Below, one piece after another: positions 24,401-39,400 of a DNA stretch of 64,000 nucleotides. The stretch's first letter is position 1. Every line of letters begins with the position of its first letter. Made by a program: the position numbers and the translations under genes. The DNA comes from Bicyclus anynana (lineage: Eukaryota > Arthropoda > Insecta > Lepidoptera > Nymphalidae), in contig NC_069087.1 of the NCBI RefSeq assembly GCF_947172395.1, forward strand, positions 9,629,107 to 9,693,106, read 5' to 3'. Under the pieces are notes generated by a model. It did no database searches. It worked only from the letters and a program-made list of their open reading frames with translations, and had not been told where the DNA came from.

Positions 24401-27400
24401 TTGTTTACAGTCTGGCAAATTGAGTTTGGTCCACAAGGAGATGGTGTGCATGGGTTAATATCGATGGATGGTATATCTGAAATAAATGTTTTGTGTTTAT
24501 TTTCAATAATTTAAATTTGTATATCAAATGATAATATAATGATCAAAAAGAAGTCTTACTTTTTATTATAATGCATCTTGTAAATGGGTCCCCTTCGTAG
24601 TTTTCTCTACATGAACATATAGGTGCATGATTTATTACTTTGCAAATTGCATTTTGGCCGCAAACGCCTATACACGGGTCAACACATTTTTGATTGACAC
24701 AGCTCTTTGACTTTTCGCATTCAGAATTTACAGTACACTCCGGGCGACAATTCGGCGGGGTTCCAATGTACTCTGACATACATGAACATGAAGCAATACC
24801 GTTATTGTCTTTGCAAATGCTATTGCTGCCGCATGGGTTAGGAACACAAGGTCTTTGTGGTTCGGGATCTATAAAAAAACAAAATATCCGTATTAATAGT
24901 TATCATGAAAATTGATTAAAATATATAATAGTATCAGCAAAATTAACTTACTAGATTCATAAATAATATTATGGCAGTACGCATATGGATTGCCAGTGTA
25001 TCCCGGAGAACATTTACATACAGGCAAATGATTTATAACATCACAAATAGCTGTAGTACCGCATACGCCTGGGCATGGATCTTCACATTTATTTCTTATG
25101 CAAGCTTTGTTATACGGACACTCAGTATTTACAATACATTCAGGTCTACAGGACTCGTAAGGGTTACCAAAGTATCCAGGCTCACAAATGCAAGTAGCGG
25201 CACCATTATTTAAAACATTACATCTGGCATTGATGCCACACGGGGCTGTATCGCAGGGATCTTGCGGTTTAATCACTTGTGGCATTAGTTGGCATGACGC
25301 AAATGGATCTCCACTATAGCCCTCTTTGCATGAGCACATTACAATATGTTGTCGAACTGTGCAAACTGTATTAAATCCGCAGGAATCTGGACATGGATTT
25401 TGGCATTTATAATTTATACACGTTTGGCTAGATGGGCACTCTTCATTGACCGTACATTCTCGTTTACAATTAGGTGGATTTCCTTCAAACGTAGGTTGAC
25501 AAGAGCAAGTGTACGTTTCAGAATTAGGAGCTGATTTACAAATGCCATTGGGCCCACAAGGTGACGAGGCGCATGGGTTACTAGATTGCTCTTCTATAAT
25601 CTGAACTGTAACAATATTGCAAACAAATAATTACATTAATACTTTGAAATATTTATGTCTAAGTAATGTACTTATAGTATTTTTAAATTAATCATAATAT
25701 TATGTATTGAGTAAAGATAATTATTTACCATAGCAATGTGTGAATGGAGATCCGGTGTACCTCGGTGGACAGGTACAAATTGGATTGTGGTTCCTTACGT
25801 TACAAATAGCATTAGAAGCACATGATCCAGGGCAAGGATCTTGACATTTTCTATTGATGCATGCCAATGACGGTGGACAGTCTGCACTTTGACTGCACTC
25901 TGGTCTGCAACTTGGTGGATTACCAATGAAACCTTGTATGCAGGAACAAACTGCTTGGCCATTCAATTCCCTGCACACACTGTTTGGTCCACAAGGTGAA
26001 GGTTCACACGGTCTAGTGACTGGATCTAAAATAAAAACATTTATGTTTTGTAGCACTCAATTATGTAAACAAGTTGATACTGTATAGGAACAAGTACGAG
26101 TAACGGGCTATCTTTCAAAAACTGTATTGATAGGTACGCTTGTATGACTATTGACGATATCTTCTGGTACGGTATTGCAATATTTAAATAGTGTTATGTC
26201 ATTAGATTTGATTAGATTAGACTAAAAGAATAAAAAAATAGACAGTAAACTTTGAATAATAAAAAATAATTATATTATACTAAAATAATTAAAATTGTGC
26301 CATAATAATTATTAATTCACTTTTTTAAATTATATTTTATAAATTTACTTACTTTTTATTTGGAGGCATTCGGCAAAAGCATTTCCAGTCATTCCACTTG
26401 GACAACTGCATACAGCGACATGGTTATACACATTGCAATCAGCGTTTCTTCCACACATGTCAATACATGGATCAATACATTTGTTCCGTAGACAAGTTTT
26501 TGTCGACGGACAATCGGTGCTGAGCACACATTCGGGACGACAACTAAAGTAGGGATCTCCGTGGTACTCGGGAAGACAAGTGCATTCGCCGTTGGCAATA
26601 TTACAAATGGCGTTAGGGCCACATGGCGATGGGTTGCATGGATTGATATCTTGAATGATTTCTGAAAATAAGTGTGTAATTAATTGATATCTGGATTTAT
26701 CTTCTTGACGCTTTAAAATTTAAAATTCGAGGTAGTATTTCTTTATAATTGAATCGTTAGGAGTAATTGAGTTGTTTCAAAAATATATATTTTACCTGGT
26801 GTTTTGATAGAACATGATACGAACGGGTCTCCTTCATATCCGATGGGGCAAGAACACATAGGTACGTGGTTAATAACATTGCACATGGCAGACAATCCGC
26901 AAGATCCTATGCATGGATTCTGACATTTCATGTTTATACAGGCTTTATCGTTGCTGCACTCAGTGTTGAGTACGCATTCAGGCTTGCAGTTAGGAGCGCT
27001 TCCGAAGAATCCAGTTAAGCAAGCGCAAGAAGGCATTCCACCTACGTTGCGACATTCAGCATTTAACCCACAGGGAGACGGTACGCATGGATTTGTTGAT
27101 TCAACTACAGAAGGCTCAGTCTGGATATAACAAATTGAAAATGGATCTCCTGTGTATCCTTCTTTACATGAGCAAATCGTATTATGTTTAATAACTCGGC
27201 AGTTTGTGTTCATACCGCAACCTCTTGGACACGGATTTATGCATTTGAAATTTTCACACATCTTGTCTAGAGAACATTCAGCGCTCGTAATACATTCCGG
27301 CCGACAGTCTGGCGGTGATCCTTGGTATCCACTGACACATGTACATATAGCTATATCGTTCTGAACTCTACATTGACTATTTGGTCCACATGGAGAAGGA

Positions 27401-30400
27401 TTGCAGGGGTCAATTTTTTCCACTGTAAATAAACACATTAATAAACACAAAATAAAATGATAATGGTAAAAATACAATTCACTGTCGAAATATGAACTTC
27501 GTAAATATTGGGAAACGTTAAATACCAAAGTAAACTATTAATTACACTAAAATAAAAGCCTAACACGAGCTCCTAATGTGTGTTGTGTTAAAAAATATAT
27601 TTTGTTATATAAAATTAAATTACCTTGAGGTTTAAAAGTACAAATTTTGTATGGGTCACCATAATGTTGTTCAGGACAGCTACAACTTGGTATATGGTTG
27701 ACAACATTACATAATGCATTTATGCCGCACGTGCCCGGACAAGGATCGCGGCACTTATTTATGTAACAAGCTTTGTTAGATGGACAATCTGAATTTAATA
27801 CACATTCAGGCTTGCAAGATACGTAGGGGTCACCAAAGTATCCAGGTAGACACGTGCAAGATCCTATGTCATTTTGCTCTCTGCATTCAGCATTAGCACC
27901 ACAGGGGGATGGTATGCACGGTGTTGGTCTCTCTTGTTCTATTTGTGCAATTATAATATTGCAGTATAGGAAAGGATCCCCAGTATAGCCGTTTTGGCAT
28001 AAGCATATTGGGGTGTGACTGACGACTCTGCATTCCGCATTTACACCACAAGAACCAGGGCAAGGATCCTGACATTTTTTATTTATACAAGCCATAGTTG
28101 TTTGACATTCACTGTTACTAGTACATTCAGGGCGACAGTTAGGTGGTACTCCTATAAATTCTGTCATGCATTTACAGTCAGCATTATCTCCATTTTCTGT
28201 ACAAATTGAGTTAGGTCCGCAAGGTGAAGGCAAACAAGGATTTATTTTCATTGGTGGCTGAGCAGCTAAAATAAAAAGAATCCACATTAAAGTAAACTTT
28301 AAGAGACATTACTAAAACAATTTCATAAAAATATTCAATATACTAACCAATGGGTTGACAGACAGAAAAAGGATCTCCAGAAAATCCAGTCAAGCATGAG
28401 CATACTGGGTTGTGATTAACAACGATGCAATTTGTGTTTCTACCACAGGCACCGGGACAGGGATCTAAACATTTTTGATTCGAACAAGCTCGATTCAGGG
28501 CACAGTCGGAGCTCACAGTACATTCTGGGCGGCAGTTTGGAGGACTACCAACATAACCAGGCATACAAATGCATACGGCATGTCCATTTACATCTCTGCA
28601 CTGGCTAAATGGTCCACAAGGCGACGGTTCACATAGATTTCTATTTACGATTTCTGTAAAGACAGACGTACATTAGACATGGCGTTCCTAAAAATAGCTT
28701 ATATAAATGTGTTACGAAAAAGCTTAATATTTACCTATTAATTTAGTACAGTAGTGGAAAGGATCTCCGGTAGTTCCACTCGGACAAGAGCATACGGGTA
28801 TATGGTTTATAACATTGCACACTGCGTCACTTCCACACGTTCCGACACAAGGATCACTGCATTTGTTTCTCATGCAAGCTCTATTGCGTTGACAATCAGA
28901 ATTTAACACACATTCTGGTTTACACCCAAAGTACGGGTCGCCGAAGTACTCCGGTAAGCAGGTGCAAGTACCGTCGTTGCATACAGCATTTGATCCACAA
29001 GGTGATGGTGAACAAGGGTCGATGAGTTCTATATCTACAATAAGTAAAACATAGGATATTTTATGTAGTAATAAAGAAATGTTTAGTAGTTTACTTAAGG
29101 CATATACTTTTAATAACGTAATAAATAAATATGTCTTAACTTTGTCATGTGAAAAAACATTACATGTATACTAACCTTTAATTATCACATTGCATTGTGT
29201 GAATGGATCACCGCTGTAACTCGGTAGACAGGAACAGATAGGTAGATGGTTGTAGACTATACATTGAGCATTGCTTCCGCATGCTCCTGGGCAAGGATCA
29301 GTACACCGATTATTAATGCAGGCTGTGATAGCGCTGCATTCAGAATTGATGGTACATTCAGGTCTACAGCGCGGCGGTGTACCCATGTAATTTGGAAGAC
29401 AGCTACAGCGAGATATGCCACCACGATCTTCACATAACGAATTTGCTCCACAGGGTGACGGCACGCAAGGATTCAATACTTGCGACGGCGGTGATATTGA
29501 AATGGGTTCTTGAAACAAAGTAAATATAAAATTTGCAGTACATTTGTTTTTAGTTATTATATTTATGGAATATATTAGATTACTTACGAGGCATACAGTA
29601 GGAAAATGGATCTCCCGTGTAATGTTCTTGACAAGAACACATTGGGTTATGCCCGATTACTCTACAGTTTGCGTTTCTCCCACATTGGCCTATACACGGG
29701 TCGACACACTTTCGATTCAAACAAGCTTTGTCAGTTGCACATTCACTATTAATTGTACATTCGGGGCGACAATGAGGCGGTGTACCCATGTAAGTGTCGC
29801 TGCAGCTGCATACTGCTTGGGAATTAACTTCGCGACATTGGCTATTGGGTCCACAAGGTGAAGGCGTACAGGGGGACACCTTAACGAAATCTGTAAATAA
29901 AAAAATATTTAGTATTTATTGCACGTTCGTTTCACAAAAAAATTCTAAATTCAAAACATTGTTGTTTTACCTTCCACTTTATCTATGCAGTAAGAGTAGG
30001 AGTCTCCGGTAAGTCCTGGTGGACAATGGCACGACGGTACATGATTTACAACTTGGCATATTGCATTAGGTGCGCATATACCAGGACACGGATCTTTACA
30101 TCGGTTTTGGATACAAGCTTGTGTAGGACTGCAGTCAGTATTGATGATACACTCCGGACGACATCCTTCATAGGGATCGCCGACGAAATTTTCAAGACAT
30201 TTACAGGAGCCGGCTGAATTCCTTGCTGTGCACTCTGCATTGAGACCACAAGGTGACGGATCGCATGGTGAATTGTATTCTATAACAGAATCTGCAAATG
30301 CACAAGTAAAATAATTGAAATGTACGATCTTTACAAATGTCATCAAATGCGTTAGCGTTATTAATATTGTTACCTTTGATGGGACTGCAAGAAACTAAGG

Positions 30401-33400
30401 GATCGCCAGTTTGTCCATAAGGACACGAACATATCAAAGCGTGACTTATAATCCTACAATCTGCATTGTATCCGCAGCTTCCAGGGCAAGGATCTTTACA
30501 TTTCTGATTGATGCATGCCTGATTGCTGGGGCACTCCGAATTACTAACACACTCAGGGTGGCAATTAGGTGGAGATCCCATATATTCCGTTTGGCAAGAG
30601 CACGATGGTGATTCACCGATCACCCTGCACACTGAGTACGGGCCACATGGTGACGGTGTGCATGGATCAATGGGTACTTCCGCAGCAGTAACTGTAACGA
30701 TCATAGTATAATGTTATTTAGACATACCTATGCATGTAGTGTTTACAATTCATAATATGGATCGATCATGACTAGTAAATAAATAAACTAATAAAGTAAA
30801 TAAACAAACCGATTGGGTTGCAGCTGGTAAACGGATCGCCAGTAAATTGTGCAGGGCACGAACATATCGGGTTGTGGTTCACTACTTCACATCTAGCATT
30901 GTATCCACAGCTGCCTTTACAAGGGTTTATACATTTTTGATTGTTACACGCTTGATCTAGCGGGCATTCAGCGCTAATTGTGCATTCTGGACGACAGGAG
31001 GGTGGAGTGCCAATAAATGTTGGCAAACAGGTGCATACTGCTTGATTGTTGCTCGTTCGACACTGACTATTTGGTCCACATGGACTAGGGCTGCATGGTT
31101 GTACTTGCGCAACTGTTAACGTGAAATTGAATGAATATATAATTTCATGCGTTGTATAAATAAGATTACATTTATTTACTTATTTTTAACTACTTACTTT
31201 CCACTTTATAACATTCTCTAAAAGCGTTTCCGGCCATTCCTTGAGGACATGAGCACATAGGAATATGGTTGTAAACATTACATTCAGCTGTTGCGGCACA
31301 TGCTCCTGGACACGGATTTATACATTTATTTCTTGAGCATACTTTGTCAGATGAGCAGTCCATATTTGTTATACATTCTGGTTTACATCCTACATAAGGA
31401 TCACCATAATATTCGTTTATACATGTGCATATACCATTATTACATTCGGCATTGAAACCACACGGTGATGGGTTGCATGGATCTTGTAGAATTTCATCTA
31501 AAAATAATATATTTGTGTTTTAGTCCGATACATGCATAATTATTTAAATTTATATACATATTAGCTATATAATCGTATATATATATAACTCTATTATTTA
31601 CCTCGAATGGGAATCACGTAACAGTTTGTGAACGGATCACCAGTAAATCCAGGTGTACAAGAGCAGGCTGGATAATGGTTAAATACGCTACAAATGGCGT
31701 TTTGTCCGCAGCTGCCTGGGCATGGATCGCGACATTTCATATTAAAGCATGCCAAATTTGATAAACAATCTTGGTTGATAGCACATTCCGGTCTACAATT
31801 CGGTGGAAGTCCTTGGAAATCTGGCATACAGGAACACGATGGTCCTCCATTAACATCTCGACAAATTGAATTTTCACCGCAAGGATTAGGAACACAAGGA
31901 TTCCTTTGTACTTCAGGAATAAACTGAACCGGTGCTAAAATAAATACAGATATGTATATTATTTTTAATGTTACCAAAATATAATTATAATCACATATTT
32001 TAAACTTGAAAGTATTTTATTCACTTACGTTGTACATAGCATCTGGTAAAGGGATCGCCAGTGTAACCCGGCTTACATGAACAAATAGGGCTGTGAGTAA
32101 ACACTTTACATTCGGTATTAGTACCACAGTGACCAGGGCATGGATCCACACACTTGAGATTAATGCAAGCTTTGTTGATCGGACATTCTGAGCTAACTGT
32201 GCATTCTGGTCGACAGCCTGGTGGAGATCCGATGTAATTAGGCATACACGAACATGCGCTTTGACCGTTAGCTGGATGACATACACTGTTTGGACCGCAA
32301 GGATTTGGAACACATGGAGTAACAGTATCGTAACTTATTTCTGAAAAAAAAATCTTATTTATATATCTAATCTGAATACATTTATAATTATTACTTGTCT
32401 TGACTGACCGTCTGACTGACTGAATGTATAGGCAAAATTATAGAGCCTAGAGTAAAATTGGAACATAGGTTAACTTTATAATGTAAGCACTAAAAAAGAT
32501 TATTAGAAAATTTTACTAAGGGAAAGGGAAAGTTTTGTATTTTCTAATTAGGAAGATTTTGTAAATAATAGTTAAAATTCACCTTTTAACACATTACATT
32601 TGCGATATGGATCTCCAGTATATCCAGGAGAACAGGTGCAAACTGGTAAATGATTGACAGTTACACATGTAGCCATTATTCCACATGTACCAGGACAAGG
32701 GTTTTGACACTTGTTTCGAATACAACTTTTATCTGGCGTACAATCTGTGTTCACCGTACATTCGGGGCGGCATCCTTCATATGGGTTTCCAATATAATCT
32801 GCTAAGCAACTGCAAGAGCCTGCTGAATTATATTCTTTGCATACAGCATTTGCTCCACAGGGGGATGGCGTGCACGGTGATATATTTTCAACGACTATTT
32901 GAAGACGTATTTGACAAAGTGTAAACGGATCACCTTCGTATCCAGTGTCACAGAAGCATAATGGAGAATGACTGACTACTTTACAGTTTGCATTTTGGCC
33001 ACAGGCACTTAAACAAGGGTCTCGGCATTTTTGATTGATACAAGCTTGACTTATTGGACACTCGCTGTTGCTGGAACACTCCGGCCTACAGTACGGGGGC
33101 GAACCGAAATAATTCGACATACAGGCACAGGAAGGAGCACCGGCTACTTCTCTGCATATAGCATTCGCACCACATGGCGAAGGAGTGCAGGGCGTAGTTT
33201 CGACTTCTACTGGACCTGTTGGATAAAAAATCTTTATAATTTTCGGTCTTTATTATGTACTGAATAATAAAAGTTTACGAAATCTGGACAACGACACCAT
33301 ATTTAAAAATTAAATAGGAAATTTTTATGTCAATAAGGCAAATATACTCACTGAAAGGTAAACATCTTATGAATGGATCGCCAGTATATTTAGGTGGACA

Positions 33401-36400
33401 AGTGCATATTGGATTGTGCTTTACAACAGCGCATTTCGCATCTACGCCACAGGAACCTTTGCATGGGTCTATACATTTCTGGTTGCTGCACGCCTTGTTT
33501 TGAGGGCAGTCTGAGCTGACTATACATTCAGGTCGACATAAAGGTGGACTGCCAATATAACCGACAGTACATGTGCATACAGCTTGTCCATTGATCTCTC
33601 GGCACTGGCTATTCGGTCCACAGGGAGATGGAATACATGGGTTGCTTAGTAATGGAACTGAAAAAATATATTTTTGCTGTAATTTGTTTTATTAGTCACT
33701 CGTGAGTAAACAGTGCAAATAAAATAAACTGTATACTCGTACTTATAAGAAATGCTATGGTCATTTTTGTTCACGGCACCCTCAAACTGGTAGGTACGTA
33801 TTAATAAATATAAACAAATTAAACCAACCTTTTATAGTTTCGCAGCCGTAGAAAGCATTACCAGTCATTCCTTGAGGACAGCTGCACATGGGTACATGGT
33901 TTATAACACTACAGACAGCAGATGTAGAACATGCGCCCGGGCATGGATCGGAACATTTATTTTTTATACACGCCTTGTCTCTAGGGCAATCGTTACTAAG
34001 AACACACTCTGGACGACATCCAATATAAGGGTCTCCTTGATGTTCTTCAATACAGGAACACAACCCGTTATTGCAGATAGCATTAGTACCACAAGGCGAT
34101 GGATTACATTTGTCGACAGTGTCATATTCTGTAATATAATGTAGTTTTATTAATCGACAGCAACCATTTTATAAGCATTATCTATAAACAATTACTCATA
34201 CTAGAGAATAAATATATAATAGTAGCTAAATACGTAGGCACGTCTAATGTAGGTACGGAAAGAGACGTGAAAACGCATCTATACATTTTTTAAATCAAGC
34301 GTCTAATCTATAATCGTCAAGAATGACGATTATAGAGATTAAAACTCCACTTTCGTTGGTAGATATTATTTAGTGCTGTTCGTACCTGGTGGAGGCTTGG
34401 GGTTGCAAACTGTAAATGCATCTCCAGTGTAACCCTCAGGGCAAGTACAGATAGGCGTATGCCTGGATACTGAACATATTGCTGCTATTCCACAAGCACC
34501 TTCACAAGGATCCTGACATTTCTGGTTAATACATGCCCGCGACGGTAAACATTCTGAATTCACCACACATTCTGGTCTGCAATTAGGTGGGTTACCAACA
34601 AATGTAGACATGCATGCACAAGATGGTATTTGACCAATTTCTTGACATATTGAGTTAGGTCCACAAGGTGACGGAATACAAGGGTTCTTGTATGGTTCTA
34701 GAACTGCATTTGCTACAGGTGCTAAAATAAAAGAATATTAATTAGTATTTCTATTAATAAATTAACGTGTATTTTTAAATATCGTAACTGATAAATTGAT
34801 AGATATGATGTCAAATTAGTGAACTAAAAAATAAACTTACGTGGTAGAGGATTACATCTTGTAAATGGATCGCCAGTGTAAAGTGCTCTACAACTGCAGA
34901 TGGGGCTATGATTTATAACTTTACATTCGGCGTTAACCCCACATACATCGATACAGGGATCGACACACCGTTGGTTTAGACACGCCTTGTCATTCATGCA
35001 TTCTGTACTTATGACACACTCGGGATGACAACTTGGAGGAGAGCCTATATAATTCGGTAAGCATGAACAAACAGCTTGTTTGTTAACTTCTTGACAACGG
35101 CTATTAGGTCCACAAGGAGATGGTTGACAGATGTTTACTGATATCTCCAAAGTTTCTGTGAACATATATGAATGACGATTATTCTTTGTTAGTATAACAT
35201 CCACACTAATACGTAATACAAATAAAATTGTGTGACCAGTGCAGTCTGAAATCTGATATCACCGCCCCACGTCGACGTTTTCAAAAAAGAAAAATTTAAA
35301 AACAAACAGTTTATATAGCAATTGCTGGAATAAAAGTGGAAAGTAAAATATGTTAATATCAAGAAACTTACGTTTAGGTGTACAGTATCGGAATGGATCT
35401 CCCGTAAAGCCGACGACACACGAACATGAAGGCGCATGATTTACCACCTGGCACACAGCATTCGGTGCGCAAGCGCCAGGGCATGGATCTTGACATTTGT
35501 TGTTAAGACATGCTTTGTTCGAAGGGCAGTCAGAATTTATTTGACACTCAGGTCTGCAGCCTTCGTAAGGATTGCCGAAATATTCCGGTATGCAAGTACA
35601 TGATCCGGCACCATTGAATTCTTTACAAATAGCATTGGCTCCACAAGGAGAAGGCTGACAAGGCGAAAGGGGTTCTTGTACAATTTCTATTATGCGACAT
35701 TCAATAAATGGATCACCTGTATAGTCAGCCATACATGAGCATGATGGGGAATGACTGATGACATGACATTCTGCATTGGAACCACAAGAATTTACGCAGG
35801 GATCTGTACATTTTTCATTTATGCAGGCACGATGAGTAGGACATTCAGAATTACTTATACATTCTGGCTTACAATGCGGTGGTGCACTAACATAGCCAGG
35901 TTGACATGAGCAGGTTGGTGTGCCTGAATGCTCTTGGCAGATAGAGTTGGGTCCGCACGGCGATGGAATACAGGCATTGATTATCTCTGGTATTGTTTCT
36001 TGCACAATACATCTTGTGAAAGGATTTCCTGTGTATGATGGCGGGCAAGAACAAATTGGATTATGATTAATAACTTGACATTTAGCACCAATGCCACATG
36101 CTCCTTGACATGGTTTGATACATTTCAAATTGTTACATGCCTCATCTGGTAAGCAGTCACTACTGACGACACATTCTGGTCTACAAGACGGCGGACTTCC
36201 GATATAACCTACTAAGCATGAACATACAGCTTGTCCATTTATATCTCGACATTGACTGTTTGGTCCGCATGGATTTGGTTGACACGGTTGTAGTTTTTCA
36301 ACTGAAACAATTCAAAGATTTAATGAACCGTAGTATTATACGAAATAATATTTAGGTAGCAGTCACATGCAGGTTACTAGCAATATAATATAATGTCGTT

Positions 36401-39400
36401 GATACAAGTATATGTAAGTACATCTAGTATACAATTTAATTATTACCTTCTAGTACTGAGCAGTAAACAAAGGCATTTCCTGTCATTTCAACTGGGCACT
36501 TGCACATCGGTACATGATTAATTACTTCACATATGGCATTTGGGGCACATACGCCGCTGTTGCAAGGATTGACGCACTTATTTTTATAACACGCTTTGTT
36601 TTGAGCGCAGTCGGAACTCAAAATACATTCAGGGCGGCATTCGAAGTAAGGATCACCGTTATATTCTGGTAGACATGAACATATTCCATCATTGCAAACT
36701 GCGTTTGCGCCACATGGAGATGGATTACAAGGATCAGTAACATCACTTACTATTTCTGGAATAAAAAATGTAAACGTTATTACGGACATAATATTATTTG
36801 CAAAAAATTGTTAAAAATAAAAAGGTAAAACTGTGTAAACTGACCTTGAAGTTTACATTCAGTAAATGCATCACCTATATAATTATCGTAGCAGGTACAA
36901 ATGGGTATATGATTTTTAATTATACATTGAGCATTTATGCCACACGATCCTGGACAAGGATCTTTACATTTCTGATTGATACATGCTAAATTACTGGGAC
37001 ACTCAGAGTTAATAACACATTCCGGTCGGCAATTTGGTGGTGAGCCTAGATAGTTTGGTTGACAAGTACAAGATGGAACACCGTTGTTTTCTCGACATTC
37101 ACTAAACGGTCCACAAGGTGATGGTAAACAAGGGTCAGCTTGTAATTCGGGAATGTAAACTGTTATTGGGTAACAGCGGCTAAATGGATCGCCTGTAAAA
37201 TGCTCGAGGCAAGTACAAATGGGACTGTGATTTATAACCAAACATCTGGAATTTTGTCCGCATTGACCTATACATGGATCGACACACTTCTGTGAAACAC
37301 ATGCTTTATCTGAAGGACATTCAGCACTGATTACGCATTCTGGCCTGCAATTTGGAGGAGTTCCTCTATATTCTGGCATGCAAGTACATATTGCTTGCTC
37401 ATTGTATGTTTTGCAAACACTATTTGGTCCACAAGGTGAAGGTACACATGGAGTAGTGTGTATTTCAACATCTGAAAATAAAAAAAATTAGTTTAGAACC
37501 ATTGCAAATATAATGTTTGAATTAGCTAATATTAATAAATCATAAACCAAAAATAGGAAGTAGTAATCTATTTACCATATCTTATTAAGGCGCAATTTTG
37601 GAATGGATTTCCTGTATAACCCGGAATGCAGGTACATATTGGTGCATGATTAACAGTTTGACATTGTGCGTTTACACCGCAAGTACCGGGACAAGGATCT
37701 TGACATTTGTTTTGCTGACAAACTCTATTGGACGGACAATCTGTATTAACTGTGCATTCAGGTCGACATCCTTCATATGGGTTTCCAAAGTATCCCTCAT
37801 TACACGTACAAGATCCGACGTTGTTACGTCCCTTACAGATAGCGTTGCTACCACATGGTGAAGGCGTGCATGGCGTTGGTTTTTCATAGACCGCAATGTG
37901 TTGTACTTGACAAGCAACAAATGGGTCACCCATAAATCCTTGAGGACATAAGCAGTTTGGAGTGTGACTAACGACTCGACATTGCGCCAATGAACCGCAA
38001 GCACCAATACATGGGTCCTGGCATTTGCTATTTATGCAGGCTAAGTTATTCGAACATTCACTATTACTAGTGCATTCAGGACGACAGCTCGGCGGAGTTC
38101 CAATAAATTCTGGCTTGCAAGAACAAGAAGGCGTTTCTTTGATAGTTTGGCAAATAGAGTTAGGTCCACAAGGCGAAGGTTCACATGGGTTTACTTGAGG
38201 TGGTATTTCTAGTGCTGAAAGAATACAATCGATAATAATTAAAACTGTTATGCAGATTATACGTGTCTTTAAAAAAAGGGTTATTGCCATTATTATTTGC
38301 TGTAAATGATAAAAATTATACTTACGTCTGGGAATACATCTGCTAAATGGATCCCCAGTGAGCTCCACTGGGCACGAACATATAGGATTATGATTTACAA
38401 CTTCACACAAAGCATTTACACCACACGCTCCAATGCATGGATCAATGCATTTATAATTATTACAAGCTTTATTTAATGGACATTCAGAGCTAGTAGTACA
38501 TTCGGGTCTACAAGCGGGTGGATTTCCTATGTACCCTTGTATGCAAGAGCAAACAGCAACATTATTCACTTCACGGCATTGACTATTAGGCCCACATGGA
38601 TGTTGGTTGCACGGATTTGCTGACAACGGTACTGGAAGATAAATTTTTCATGTTAACTTATTTTATTAACCTTTTTGTTATTTAGTAGAAAAATGTTACA
38701 TTTTAACTTTATCGTTATGTTTATCAGGCACATATTCTAGCTATATTAAAATAGTAATTTGTTACTAACCTTGAACAAGATTACAAGATACAAAAGAATT
38801 GCCAGTAAAGCCGGCAGGACAGCTGCACATCGGTACGTGGTTGAAAACTTCACACACAGCCCCTTGACCACACATGTCGGGACAGGGGTTAACACATTTT
38901 TTGTTTGTACAAATTAGATTTCTCGCACAATCCGTACTAACTGTACATTCCGGTCGGCAACCAACGTAAGGATCGCCGTGATATTCCGATAAACAGGAGC
39001 ATTCGCCATTATTGCATTCCGTATTGGAGCCACATGGAGATGGATTGCACGGATCAATTCTTACATCTGTAATAAATATAAATTCTATAATGATCATTAA
39101 TTCTTAGATATCAGATTTGTTTGAAATTAATAATTTTTGTTTAGAAAAGAGAAATTACTATACCTTGTATTGGTTCTAATTGGCAAGATGTGAATGGATC
39201 TCCTTTGTAGCCATCGAGACAAGTACAAATGGCAGTGTGTTTTATGACAAAACATCTTGCATTATTACCACACGAACCAAGGCAGGGATCAATGCACTTT
39301 TCATTGGTGCATGCAAGCGAACTAATACAGTCTTGATTTGTGGTACATTCCGGTTTACAGTTAGGCGGGCTACCAAAGTATCCCTGGAGGCACGAACAAG

